Shown here piece after piece: positions 41,123-49,890 of a stretch of DNA of 64,000 nt. Each line of letters begins with the position of its first letter. Position 1 is the first letter of the stretch. Made by a program: the position numbers and the translations under genes. This stretch comes from an uncultured Poribacteria bacterium (GTDB lineage Bacteria; Poribacteria; WGA-4E; WGA-3G): positions 434,001-498,000 of the forward strand of contig OX638352.1 of NCBI GenBank assembly GCA_951813545.1, in the 5' to 3' direction. A model generated the notes under the pieces. That model had not been told where the DNA came from and made no database searches. It was given only the letters and a program-made list of their open reading frames with translations.

Positions 41123-42097
41123 TCAACCGAAGGAAACGCCCAATTTGACGCTCCGTTCAGGGTGATTGTCCATCTCTATGTAGGCTTCGACCGAATCTTC
41201 AAACGGCACCACTGGATCAACGACACCTTCACAGTCAAATCTACCTTCTTCGATCCATTTCCAACAAGTATCAACAATACGCCTGAAATCCCAACGCGGA
41301 TGATCGCGGTTCGGATCGCTGTTGGCGCGCGCAAAGATGATGTTCGGAATGTTGACATGCGCGACAGCACCGAGGTCAAGCCCACCGGTACACTCTTTCG
41401 CGCGTCCAGCGTAGACGATTGTTCCTTCAAAGGTGACGCTGCGAAGGGCATCATCGAGTGCTGGGTAAACTGCACTCGTTTCTACAGCCACATCAACACC
41501 GAGTCCACCAGTCGCTTCTTTGAGTACTTCGCCGACCTTGCAGGCAGTGGGGTCAATGACAATTTCTGCTCCGGTCTTTTCAGCGACTTTCCGCCGTCTT
41601 TCAAGCGGATCTACAGCAGCGACGAAATCAGCCCCCGCGACTCGTGCCATCTGCACCGTCATTAATCCAATGGCACCCAGTCCAAAGACAGCAACCCGCT
41701 CACCAACACGGACCTTTCCATCGCGAATAGCAGACATTGCGAAGTGTAATGGATCATAGCAGACCGCCTCTTTCCACGACATTTGGTCGGGCATTTTGAG
41801 GACACTGCTTGCACGCCACGTGTGTGTCTCCTTGAGGTGCCCATGGCTGGCGATGCGTTCCCCAATCTCGAAACCCTCAACATCCTCGCCGATTTCAATA
41901 ACTCTTCCGACGCACATATTCCCAAGTCCCATCGGAAAATTTGCGCTGTTGTATCCGTAGTACGCCGTCAGTTCAGTGCCGCGTTTGGATGCCCCGAATT
42001 CGACCTGGACCCGGATACTATCCGCAGGAACAGGTCCGTCTTCATATTTTCTCAAAACGGGTTGCCGAGGAGCAACCGCGACTAATTCCCTTGGCAT
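41123..42097 (-). CDS. Zinc-type (MDR) alcohol/sugar dehydrogenase
   Basis: A 324-residue medium-chain dehydrogenase. GroES-like half: FGASKRGTELTAYYG, GNMCVGRVIEIGEDVEGFEIGERIASHG. Rossmann half: VAVFGLGAIGLMTVQMARVAGAD, followed by AAVDPLERRR, in which the Asp suggests NAD preference. The structural-zinc Cys cluster is absent and catalytic-zinc ligands are only partly evident (CYDPLHFA), so it belongs to a divergent sub-family often called zinc-binding alcohol dehydrogenase in Poribacteria-like genomes. RBS AGGAGACC precedes ATG. The MazF-like gene lies 70 bp upstream on the same strand. Confidence 0.87.
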   Translation of the reverse strand: MPRELVAVAPRQPVLRKYEDGPVPADSIRVQVEFGASKRGTELTAYYGYNSANFPMGLGNMCVGRVIEIGEDVEGFEIGERIASHGHLKETHTWRASSVLKMPDQMSWKEAVCYDPLHFAMSAIRDGKVRVGERVAVFGLGAIGLMTVQMARVAGADFVAAVDPLERRRKVAEKTGAEIVIDPTACKVGEVLKEATGGLGVDVAVETSAVYPALDDALRSVTFEGTIVYAGRAKECTGGLDLGAVAHVNIPNIIFARANSDPNRDHPRWDFRRIVDTCWKWIEEGRFDCEGVVDPVVPFEDSVEAYIEMDNHPERSVKLGVSFG

Positions 42098-42166
42098 GTT
42101 GGTCTCCTATGTTTCAATTAACACGGTTAAGAACAAAGTCATAATCCAAGCCTACCAGGCTATCTA

Positions 42167-42508
42167 TCATTCGCTCACTTCTTCGAGATAATCGCTCAAT
42201 TTTTTCAACAGCCGTTTGTGGCGTTCCTCCGAAATAGAGCCGACGCGTCCTACGATCTCATCTATCTGTATTTGACTTAGAAAGCCAAGTCGAATTAGGG
42301 AGGTTTCCCTAAGCCGCTCCAGATTATCGTCTTGAGGCGTGACAATTTCGTCGAAACCTTCAACACAATATTGTAATCTCGTCGTTAGACCACAGGCAAT
42401 GAAGGCGTGATAATTGTGTGGCAACTGTCGTAGGCAAACCGCGGGTCTCAACTTTAGCTGTCCCTCGCTACCCTTTAAATAGACAACAATTACATCACGC
42501 TCCTTCAT
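42167..42508 (-). CDS. MazF/PemK-like toxin
   Basis: A 113-residue protein of the CcdB/PemK fold. It starts ERDVIVVYLKGSEGQLKLRPAVCLRQLP, matching the MazF family's GDIV...K-x-RPAVVL opening with its Arg-Pro-Ala substrate loop, and continues with FIACGLTTRL and SLIRLGFLSQIQIDEIVGRVGSIS, the typical C-terminal helix region. Predicted as an mRNA interferase or a PemK-fold relative. The ATG overlaps the 3' end of the upstream small gene by 14 nt, the classical antitoxin-toxin arrangement. Size and layout are normal. Confidence 0.8.
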   Translation of the reverse strand: MKERDVIVVYLKGSEGQLKLRPAVCLRQLPHNYHAFIACGLTTRLQYCVEGFDEIVTPQDDNLERLRETSLIRLGFLSQIQIDEIVGRVGSISEERHKRLLKKLSDYLEEVSE

Positions 42509-42830
42509 TAGACTTCCTTTCTATTGTACACTCGCGTTTCTCGGAGGCACACTTCTCATCAGTACGTTCATAGTCAGGGTTTAGTGCAGCGAGCATATCG
42601 AGTGTATACTCGGGTTCGTCATCATCATAAGCACCTTCCAAACCGCGCGCGGGGAGGTGTGATGTGGCGTTACACTTCTCGGGAGAGCCTTTATAGTCAG
42701 GATTTACTGCGGTGAGCATATCGAGTGTATACTCGGGTTCATCATCATAAGCACCTTCCAAACCGCGCGCCCCAACGGGTTGTTTTGCTTCAACTTCCTC
42801 TTTCTTCAACTTCTTAGTAGGAGCACTCAT
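42495..42830 (-). CDS. Candidate antitoxin with a tandemly duplicated 33-residue module
   Basis: ATG 42830 (MSAPTKKLKKEEVEAKQ) follows GGAGGAATTTAAT. The 111-residue product has a Lys/Glu-rich head, then two near-identical modules, residues 21-53 and 61-94, each ARGLEGAYDD(D)EPEYTLDML-x-A-x-NPDY ending EKC, then a charged tail. The duplication is also clear in DNA (about 120 bp per unit). It is acidic, like many antitoxins, but has no recognisable DNA-binding fold (no AbrB, RHH or HTH). Position directly before and overlapping the MazF-like gene is the main evidence for an antitoxin. The frame remains open upstream to a GTG at 42932 and there encodes a zinc-knuckle-like CSTCG...C; I regard that part as leader. 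Confidence 0.65.
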   Translation of the reverse strand: MSAPTKKLKKEEVEAKQPVGARGLEGAYDDEPEYTLDMLTAVNPDYKGSPEKCNATSHLPARGLEGAYDDDEPEYTLDMLAALNPDYERTDEKCASEKRECTIERKSNEGA

Positions 42831-42944
42831 ATTAAATTCCTCCGTATAGATCTCAATTCGTTCGCTTGGGCAATCTATCAATGACACCGAAACGCGGTTT
42901 TCACTGCCACACGTCGAGCATATAGGGACCACGAAACCTCAGTT

Positions 42945-42974
42945 ATTATACCATACACAGAATTTAGATAGCAA
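42945..42974 (-). promoter_or_regulatory. Sigma70-type promoter of the toxin-antitoxin pair
   Basis: Minus strand TTGCTA (42974-42969), 18-nt spacer, TATAAT (42950-42945). Predicted start near 42938 leaves a leader of about 108 nt before ATG 42830. The rest of the 333-bp gap (42831-43163) contains nothing else recognisable. Confidence 0.6.
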
Positions 42975-43163
42975 ACGGTATCATCTTGAAGGTTGTCAGG
43001 TAATGCCAACACAGAACTCATAGAAAATTTGAGATGGAGCGTCGAAAAAACAGAGACGTTCTGGTGGCACAACCTAACAGGTTTGCGGCACACACGCCCA
43101 GATGCGACGTGCACCATGCTACAAAAGAGCAGCATGCGGAAGTCCTAACTCAAGTTTGGTTAA

Positions 43164-45659
43164 CTAATGCGGAATCCCCAATTGGTGCATCCGACGGTGA
43201 ATCGCCTCTCGTGCCTCTTGGAACGGACGAGAAAGGAATTCCAAGTGATCCTCCTCACCATGGTGGTGCGTCACAGTGCCATGCTCATGATGACGCGCCG
43301 TCTGCTGAATATAGGACAACCCACCCTCAATCAAAGTCAACATGTAGTTCGCCGTTTCCGGGTCAAACATCCACCACTCACCGCCAACCGCAATGTAGAC
43401 CGGCGAGGTATGGGCAATGATACCGCGTCCCCATCCGTCGTAATGTGGAACCGCTTGCGCGTAATTAGGTCCGCCACACCGCGCCGCAATCCACGAATGT
43501 TTGTCCACCTTCAGATTGGCTTTCAGATGCAAATGCGCCGAGCCATCTTTTTCTTCAGTGGAAGCAACGACCTGCCCCGCCTGAATGATCTGCAGCGTAT
43601 GGATCGGGAAGATGGAATCCGCAGAGGCTTCAACCTCAACAGTGCCACCGTTACCGGGCAGGTTAATCGTGCTACCGATCGGTTGCCCATCAACAGAAAG
43701 TCGAATCATCGGACCACCGCTGAGGAAGGTGTTACCAGCACTCATGTATTTGCACCAGTTATCGTAATTGAATTCCTCGTTATCGGGAATGTGAACGTAA
43801 GTGCGATAAACGCCTACTGGGACATCGCTACTCATCTTATCTGTTCCACCAACGAGTGGCAATTTATAGCCACAGTTGAGGTAACGATAGTATTCAAGGT
43901 GTCCATACATGGCATTGGTGAGATACTCAACAGCATCTACGCGTCCAGTAGCAATGAGTGTCGCCGGTTCGCAATTCGGATTCGGAATGTGCGGTAAGAC
44001 GACAGTGCCACCCTGCGCGTGACACGCATCCGCCCAGTGTGAAAGCGTGACCTCCATGTTCCCACCGAGTTCGGCTTCCCCTGGACCATCCGAACACCAC
44101 GGCGCAACCTGCTCCTTTAAACCGAGCAGTGTGAGATGACCGAGGACATGCTGGCGATTCTCCTGCGTCGCATAGACAATACTCCGTCCATCGGCAGAGG
44201 TTGTGGGTCTCCCGATAAACTCCTCTGCATTCGTGAAGAGATGTCCCCACTGTGAGAGGAGGAGGTTCACAACGCCGAGATCTTCACCTTGTGCTTCGGT
44301 ATGCGCGCCCTGCGTAGACAGGAAATGGACGTGCGTATCGCCGCTGAAATAGCGTTCAGCGTTCATATTGCACCACCGCTTTAACCGCAACGTCAACTCG
44401 CGTTGCCCCGGTTTTATGTTGACAGTGGTTCGCAAAGGAGTGTATTCAAAGCCACGGGCGACATCAACAATAACATCTCCACGAGGCAGCCATCCCTGAC
44501 ACGTGCCGTCAATGTAGGCGTAACTAATCTGTCCGAGTCGCACATCACCGCCAACATCTACGTGCCACGTCCCCATGTTTGAATTGACGTGCGCATGGTG
44601 TCCGTGCGGCGCGTACGGCACGCCGTGTGCGGAACGGAAGTGGACACGACACGGCACCGGTTTGTTCGTATCTTCGTCAATCACAGTGGTATACACCCAG
44701 TTCCTACCAGAGTCAATAACCTCGACCTTGACGCGTTCGTTGGGTTGAACAGCCCCTTTTTCTTCGACTTCCCCCCAATTGACAGTGCCAAGCGTCTCAC
44801 CTTGGTTTTTGACTTCAACACTTGCGGAGGGAGTCGCGGACACTTCAACATACGCCGGACTGCTCTTGTTGTTTTGGGATTCACCCCAGCCTTTGAAATC
44901 GTCGTTGATAAAGGCATCAGGATCATTTTCGGGCAACGGATACGGGTAAGTCGCAACGCCACGATCAACATTGACTTCCATATCAAAAGGTTTGTCAGCA
45001 TCCTCAGATTGAGGAAGTGTGATTTTGACTTCGCGGCGGGGACGACGCGGTATCGGATCTTCATCAAGATAACCGATTGTGATTGCCGCAACAATAAAAC
45101 GCCGTTCCTGCGGTTGAATCTCAATTGACGCGACCTCAACGCCGTCCCTCGGGTTTTTCCACCCCCACAAATAGTAGTCGCGCGGTGTCCCTTGGCTCAC
45201 TTCCGTTTGTCGGTTGCCAGCGGACCCCCAAGGTCCTTCGTGCCGAGACGCTAAACTTTCCTTCCGGTCAGGTATCGCAAGGAATGTCTGTTGTCCCCAT
45301 CCCTGTGGTACACTGCCAATTTCAAAGCGTTCGCGAATCGGTACGCTGACCGTTTCACCATCGGTATAATGGAAAACATAATTTGCAATTAGCCTGCCGA
45401 TCGGCTCACCTTCAGGAATACGTGACTCAAGCAAGCGATGCACAAAGATAACCCGCTTCGGACTTGCATCAACAGGAACTTGAATGGAATCGGTGTTAAC
45501 GTCTTCGCCGAAGCCTAAGAAACAGGTTGCACCTTCAGTGATCTCAAAAGGAAGCCCGTGGAACTTCTGCGTCCCAACACTTGGTGTTGCGTTCTCGCCG
45601 ATAATCTCTGTACTTACATTACATAAGTCGGTAAGGGAAATTGGTTGATAGTCTTGCAT
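43164..45659 (-). CDS. CehA/McbA-type (PHP-like) metallohydrolase with large N-terminal beta region
   Basis: 831 residues from ATG 45659 (MQDYQPISLTDLC; RBS GAGGTG). The first ~410 residues are beta-rich and include a region with PRREVKITLPQSED and a carboxypeptidase-regulatory-like stretch (IDEDTNKPVPCRVHF). The catalytic part begins YFSGDTHVHF (His443-x-His445) and continues GHLTLLGLKEQVAPW, VVLPHIPNPN, VDAVEYLTNAMYG and LPLVGGTDKMSSDVPVG, the metal-binding pattern of CehA/McbA proteins in the PHP superfamily. McbA/CehA hydrolyse carbaryl-type esters, but most relatives have no known substrate. No signal peptide visible. The C-terminus carries a His/Glu-rich stretch (HHEHGTVTHHHGEEDHLE). 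Confidence 0.87.
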   Translation of the reverse strand: MQDYQPISLTDLCNVSTEIIGENATPSVGTQKFHGLPFEITEGATCFLGFGEDVNTDSIQVPVDASPKRVIFVHRLLESRIPEGEPIGRLIANYVFHYTDGETVSVPIRERFEIGSVPQGWGQQTFLAIPDRKESLASRHEGPWGSAGNRQTEVSQGTPRDYYLWGWKNPRDGVEVASIEIQPQERRFIVAAITIGYLDEDPIPRRPRREVKITLPQSEDADKPFDMEVNVDRGVATYPYPLPENDPDAFINDDFKGWGESQNNKSSPAYVEVSATPSASVEVKNQGETLGTVNWGEVEEKGAVQPNERVKVEVIDSGRNWVYTTVIDEDTNKPVPCRVHFRSAHGVPYAPHGHHAHVNSNMGTWHVDVGGDVRLGQISYAYIDGTCQGWLPRGDVIVDVARGFEYTPLRTTVNIKPGQRELTLRLKRWCNMNAERYFSGDTHVHFLSTQGAHTEAQGEDLGVVNLLLSQWGHLFTNAEEFIGRPTTSADGRSIVYATQENRQHVLGHLTLLGLKEQVAPWCSDGPGEAELGGNMEVTLSHWADACHAQGGTVVLPHIPNPNCEPATLIATGRVDAVEYLTNAMYGHLEYYRYLNCGYKLPLVGGTDKMSSDVPVGVYRTYVHIPDNEEFNYDNWCKYMSAGNTFLSGGPMIRLSVDGQPIGSTINLPGNGGTVEVEASADSIFPIHTLQIIQAGQVVASTEEKDGSAHLHLKANLKVDKHSWIAARCGGPNYAQAVPHYDGWGRGIIAHTSPVYIAVGGEWWMFDPETANYMLTLIEGGLSYIQQTARHHEHGTVTHHHGEEDHLEFLSRPFQEAREAIHRRMHQLGIPH

Positions 45660-45682
45660 AATACACCTCAATTTTGGCTATC

Positions 45683-45784
45683 AGCGGTCAGCCGTCGGCT
45701 GTCAGCAAGAACCGTTTGCGGCGGACAAAACGATAGCAACTGCCACACACCCTACTGAAAACCGATAGCCGATGGCTGACCGCT
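45683..45784. repeat. MITE-like element with AGCGGTCAGCC inverted repeats
   Basis: Left end AGCGGTCAGCCGTCGGCTGTC (45683) and right end, read inverted, AGCGGTCAGCCATCGGCTATC (to 45784) match at about 19 of 22 positions. About 100 bp. It sits between the oxidoreductase stop and the CehA-like start. Related copies at 1402 and 57443. Confidence 0.8.
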
Positions 45785-45786
45785 AT

Positions 45787-46782
45787 TTAGAGCGGAAAAT
45801 CGACTGACTCTCCCTGTTCAGAGGAGATGTAGAATGCCTGCATCAACTCAGTGAGGTTACGTCCATCTTGAATCGTAATGGTCATCGGTTCATCGCGAAG
45901 GATAGCGTTAATCCACTGCTGAATCGGTTCAGGCGGTGCTGTCGGTGCGTTGGCAACGTATTCCGCTTTTTCTTCATCGGAGAGTTTGCGGGTCTCAAAA
46001 TGCATTTCGCCGTGTCCTGCAGCAAACGAGCCTTCTGTGCCGTAAATCTCAAGCATATTTGGACCGGAACGGTGCGTCCAAGCGACATCAATCACACCGA
46101 GTGCCTTATTCGCGAACTCAACGACGGAAACGCTGTTGTCATCAATCGGGAAATTGCCTGTAAAGTTGTTAATCTTGGCGATAGCACTTTTCGGCTCACC
46201 CATCAACCACCGGATAACATCAACACGGTGACACCCCAAATCAAAGAGTGCCCCACCACCTGCGCGTTCGGGATCCGCAAACCACTCGCTTGTCCCACTG
46301 AACCAACTATCCAATGCAGCAGAATGCGCAATCCGTCCCCTACCGAATGTGATGTCTCCGAGAAGTCCGTCATCAATTGCCTTTTTCGCAAACAGGATTT
46401 CAGGGTTCGCACGGGAAGGCAGCGAAATCATGAACTTCACACCGGCTTTCTCGACGGCATCAATAATTGGATCACATTCCGCAACGGTAATCGCGAGTGC
46501 TTTCTCGGTGAAGATGTGTTTACCGGCTTCGGCGGCCGCGATCATCACACGCGGGTGGTCGGACGTGATCGCGTCAACAGCAACAGCATCTACATCATCA
46601 CGACTGAGGACTGCATCAAGATCGGTGTAGAAGGGAACTTCGTATTGCTCTGCGGCACTTCTGCCACCGTATTCCTCTTCGTCCCAGACAGCGACGAGTT
46701 CGGTTTCAGGGTTTTCGTGAATTTTTCGGGCGTAGCCACCAGCGTGGACGTGCGCCATACTAATTTTTGCGATTCTTATCAT
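45787..46782 (-). CDS. Gfo/Idh/MocA-family oxidoreductase
   Basis: A 331-residue dehydrogenase-type protein. It starts RIAKISMAHVHAGGYARKI, an altered dinucleotide loop (usually GxGxxG), so cofactor binding differs. The EKP motif appears as FTEKALAI, with Ala for Pro. The catalytic-domain motif GGGALFDLGCHRVDVIRWLMG is intact, with His available for catalysis. The C-terminal half includes VIDVAWTHRSGPNMLEIYGTEGSF. The substrate is likely a sugar or cyclitol but cannot be read. Ends against a MITE-like repeat. Upstream there is a copy of the CCTTGCGGTTCG repeat. Confidence 0.85.
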   Translation of the reverse strand: MIRIAKISMAHVHAGGYARKIHENPETELVAVWDEEEYGGRSAAEQYEVPFYTDLDAVLSRDDVDAVAVDAITSDHPRVMIAAAEAGKHIFTEKALAITVAECDPIIDAVEKAGVKFMISLPSRANPEILFAKKAIDDGLLGDITFGRGRIAHSAALDSWFSGTSEWFADPERAGGGALFDLGCHRVDVIRWLMGEPKSAIAKINNFTGNFPIDDNSVSVVEFANKALGVIDVAWTHRSGPNMLEIYGTEGSFAAGHGEMHFETRKLSDEEKAEYVANAPTAPPEPIQQWINAILRDEPMTITIQDGRNLTELMQAFYISSEQGESVDFPL

Positions 46783-46848
46783 ATTTTTAATTTTCCTTGC
46801 GGTTCGGTCGGTGCGGGTTTGACATTTGAAGTGCCATTCCGTAGACCT
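46783..46848 (+). repeat. CCTTGCGGTTCG repeat, copy 3
   Basis: TTTTAATTTTCCTTGCGGTT then GTGCGGGTTT...CCGTAGACC. It starts immediately upstream of the oxidoreductase start codon. A lone AGGACTTACGCAA end lies at about 46910-46923. Confidence 0.7.
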
Positions 46849-47049
46849 GAAGAAACACCCAAGTAAAAACCCCTCTATTTCATTACGGGCTACGTTTCAT
46901 TTTTCTAATAGGACTTACGCAATCCCGTGATTTTGCTTAACTATTAACCCAGGGTTTCCTTAAAAAATGTGGAAGATGCGTCAATAGGTTAAAGCCCTAA
47001 AAACATTTCGACCAACCCAATAACCAAGTAGGCCAAAGTGCCCCTTGAT

Positions 47050-47823
47050 TTATGCAATCCGTCCAACAGAGGAGCGGGTTGCGAGATGGTTCCAACCACG
47101 TAGTACCAATTGGACATTGGTGTGGCGATTTTCAGATTCAATCTCATCGTCACCGGCATGCATTTGGACGAGCACGCTTTTGCGCGTTTGGTTTGAGCGA
47201 TTCGGCATTGAGCCGTGCAAGGTGAAATAACTAAAGAAAAGCACATCTCCCGGTTCCGCTTCCAAAACGGTCGCGTCCTCGATAGGATATTTTTCCGTAA
47301 TTTCAACATTCGCACCACTGCCCATCATACCGTCGGTGCGTCCAAGCTGCTTGTGGGAGCCAGGATAGACGCGAACGCATCCCATTTCGTCAGTAGCCTC
47401 CGAGACGTAGATGATCGCGGCTATCATGCTGTCTTTGACCGAGGGGAAGTATTGCCAATCTTGGTGCATCGGAAACGGAGCACCTTTCTCTGGCGGTTTG
47501 CAAAAGAGTTTGGAATGGTGCAGCATAATATCCGGTCCGAGGATGGCTTCGGTGACATCAAGAAACTTCTCCTGCACGAATGCCTGCATCCAGACCCCAG
47601 AAAAACTCTGAATATTGTGGGTATGGATGATGACGGATTCACCACCATCAAGGGCATCCATCAATCTGCCACCCCAACGCGCGTTGACATTCTCATCGCT
47701 TTTGAGGAGCTGATCCACCACCCGATCAAAGTCATTCTCCATTAGCTTGATTTCTTCGGGCGAGTAGACTCCTTTGGCGAAATAGTATCCGTTTTCATGA
47801 AAGAATTTTCCGACTTCTGACAT
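47050..47823 (-). CDS. PhyH-family Fe(II)/2-oxoglutarate oxygenase
   Basis: A 257-residue oxygenase. Iron ligands: H120-Q-D122 (FPMHQDWQYFP) and H203 in LHGSMPNRSNQTRKS, with Arg214 for 2-oxoglutarate. MGCVRVYPGSHKQLG is the conserved core. The ATG overlaps the stop of the upstream ABC ATPase gene by one base (TAATG), so the two are translationally coupled. The pairing with a transport ATPase is unusual and no permease is present. Substrate unknown. Confidence 0.9.
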   Translation of the reverse strand: MSEVGKFFHENGYYFAKGVYSPEEIKLMENDFDRVVDQLLKSDENVNARWGGRLMDALDGGESVIIHTHNIQSFSGVWMQAFVQEKFLDVTEAILGPDIMLHHSKLFCKPPEKGAPFPMHQDWQYFPSVKDSMIAAIIYVSEATDEMGCVRVYPGSHKQLGRTDGMMGSGANVEITEKYPIEDATVLEAEPGDVLFFSYFTLHGSMPNRSNQTRKSVLVQMHAGDDEIESENRHTNVQLVLRGWNHLATRSSVGRIA

Positions 47824-48593
47824 TATTTTTTTGTAACCTCCATAAAGAATTCATCAAACCAATTTGGCGAGAGACTGTCTGGGCGGTCGGCTTCTGTAAC
47901 CTTTCGCTGTAATTCACTAAACTGGTCGAAAACAGCAAATTGACCACTCTTCAGAATTCCGACGAAGTTATCACCTTGTGAATCCGCATCACACAATTTA
48001 GAGACATCCTCAAGGCGGTTAGTAGCGATCACAACAGATTTTTCCATCGCTTGGAGTTCCGCAAGCAGTTCTATCATTTCGATCTGACCGTTCGGGTCAA
48101 GTGGCGTAAGAGGCTCGTCAAGCAACCATAGTTCCGGTTCGTGCAGAAAGGTTTTAGCAAACAAGAGTCGCTGCCGCTCCCCGATTGACAATACGCCTAT
48201 TTTGATGTCGCGTAGGTGCTGAATGTCCATAAGTTCAAGCACAGCCTCAACCGCGGACGCGCGCCCGCGCTTCTCTAATTTATAAGCAGCGGCAAAAAAA
48301 TTGAGGTATGCTACAACGGACAACTCAGGATACCCCTCAAAGGCGACAGGGACATACCCGATGCACGGACGCACCTGTTTCAAGTTTGCAAATGCATCAA
48401 TGCCATTAACAGAGACAGTGCCCGATGTCGGTCTGATTAAAGTTGCCAAGATATTGAGCAGGAGTGTTTTGCCCGCACTATTTCTGCCGAGTAAAATGAG
48501 GCACTCGCCGTCCCCTACCTGAAACGTGAGTTCCGTGAGAAACGGTTTCTTGTCAAAAGATTTACACAGATTCCGGACATCCAACACTTCCAC
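47823..48593 (-). CDS. ABC transporter ATP-binding protein
   Basis: A 256-residue ATPase. Walker A GRNSAGKT (36-43), Q-loop region near VPVAFEGYPE, signature LSIGERQ (135-141) and Walker B LWLLDEP (155-161) are all present, plus the H-loop area ATNRLEDVS in which the usual His is Asn. It resembles export-type or CcmA/NatA-like single ATPases (ILATLIRPTSGTVSVNGIDA). The start is either GTG 48593 or GTG 48587; the latter has GGAG at a normal spacing. Co-translated with the PhyH gene. The partner permease is not adjacent. Confidence 0.88.
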   Translation of the reverse strand: MEVLDVRNLCKSFDKKPFLTELTFQVGDGECLILLGRNSAGKTLLLNILATLIRPTSGTVSVNGIDAFANLKQVRPCIGYVPVAFEGYPELSVVAYLNFFAAAYKLEKRGRASAVEAVLELMDIQHLRDIKIGVLSIGERQRLLFAKTFLHEPELWLLDEPLTPLDPNGQIEMIELLAELQAMEKSVVIATNRLEDVSKLCDADSQGDNFVGILKSGQFAVFDQFSELQRKVTEADRPDSLSPNWFDEFFMEVTKK

Positions 48594-48783
48594 GCTCCAT
48601 GATTCGCCGTCTCATCCTTGGAAGAGAAGACTGGAAGATGGGAAGGATGGGGTCCCCATCCTTCTACCGTTACATTCCAACTGTTTAGGGGTGCAAGTTC
48701 TTGCTCTCCTTCGTTGTGTCCCCATCCTTCCATTCCAACGCCTTTCAGCCTTCATTATCTGTTTTGTGCGTCCGTCCTGTCCC

Positions 48784-49785
48784 TTAACTCAGGTCCACCT
48801 TAACAGGTCTACCGAGTTCGGCGGATTGCCATGCAGCTTCGGTTAATTGGATGACGCGTAAGCCGTTTTCAACACCGATCGGATTCTCCGTCCGTTCACC
48901 GCGGATAAGTTCAATAAAGGCGACATCCTTGTTAGCCTGTTCCGGCATTTCAGATGTATCAACAGGTTCCGACTGACCATCGCGTTCTTGGCGATAGAGT
49001 GTCCCTTCACGGAGATGGAGCGCGCCTTCCTCCAACCAGAGGGAAAAAGCCTCCCGCACCCCACCGTAGGCGTGTCCGACAATACTGATGTTGCACAAGG
49101 CACCGGTATCAAACTTGATTGACATCGCCGTGAGAACATCTACTTCAATATCCATGTTATCTATCATTGCGAAAACGGTGTCCGGACTCGCTTCCAACAC
49201 CCAGAGCAGAATGTCAATAAGGTGGCTTCCCGAGTCATTTAGCTGTCCACCGCCGCCGAGGAATGGATCTTGTCGCCATTTCCCCTGCTGATTCCGATAC
49301 CAATTCTGCGATTGATGCGCAGCGACGAAGTTAACGCGTCCCAGTTCACCGTTCTGCACCACATTGCGGCAATATTGATAGGTAGGACTCAGATGCCGCT
49401 GGTATCCAATCATCAGGTGTAAACCGGTCTCTTCCACCTTCGTAATGACCTGTTTCGCATGATCCACCGTGCAAACCATCGGTTTCTCGATATGCACGTG
49501 GCACCCTGCATCAAGCGCGTCCATGATATGCTGAAAATGAAGCCCGTGTGGTGAACTAATGACGACAGCATCGGGTTTGGCAGCGGCTAACATTTCAACG
49601 TGGTCGGCATAGGTAGGTAGCGAATCGTCTAACCCGACAGTTTCCTTGAAAGCATCGAGTGAACCTGCACTTGGGTCAGCCAGGGCGACAATCTCTACAT
49701 TTTCAACACTTGAGACACTACGTCCGTGTCCGCGTGCGTTGCCACCACATCCGATGAATGCAAAATTTAATTTCTGTTTTGACAT
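48784..49785 (-). CDS. Gfo/Idh/MocA-family oxidoreductase
   Basis: ATG 49785 (MSKQKLNFAFIGCGGNARGHG) follows CAGGAGTCAAT; an ATG 9 codons earlier is weaker. 333 residues. Nucleotide loop FIGCGGNARGH, EKP motif HIEKPMVC, then the catalytic motif GGGGQLNDSGSHLIDILLWVL with His, and Tyr in IGYQRHLSPTYQ. All key family elements are intact, unlike the copy at 45787. Cytoplasmic NAD(P)-dependent dehydrogenase; substrate unknown. Its upstream gap (49786-49808) is tiny next to the membrane protein gene. Confidence 0.9.
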   Translation of the reverse strand: MSKQKLNFAFIGCGGNARGHGRSVSSVENVEIVALADPSAGSLDAFKETVGLDDSLPTYADHVEMLAAAKPDAVVISSPHGLHFQHIMDALDAGCHVHIEKPMVCTVDHAKQVITKVEETGLHLMIGYQRHLSPTYQYCRNVVQNGELGRVNFVAAHQSQNWYRNQQGKWRQDPFLGGGGQLNDSGSHLIDILLWVLEASPDTVFAMIDNMDIEVDVLTAMSIKFDTGALCNISIVGHAYGGVREAFSLWLEEGALHLREGTLYRQERDGQSEPVDTSEMPEQANKDVAFIELIRGERTENPIGVENGLRVIQLTEAAWQSAELGRPVKVDLS

Positions 49786-49808
49786 ATTGACTCCTGATTG
49801 TATTTTCG

Positions 49809-49890
49809 TCAACGTTCGTTTAAGAACCGTTGACGTTGATGTTTGTGTAAGTTTCGTCGACGTTCGTTTAAGGACCGTTGATGTCTGTTT
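49809..49890. repeat. Tandem duplication forming the C-terminal tail
   Basis: Two copies of ACGTTCGTTTAAGAACCGTTGA (one G-for-A change) about 50 bp apart, at the 3' end of the gene. Confidence 0.6.

Noticed and set aside
45868..46866. 332-codon open frame on the plus strand opposite the oxidoreductase
   Set aside because: Shadow of the minus-strand gene, whose Gfo/Idh/MocA motifs are intact; the antisense product has no known domain.
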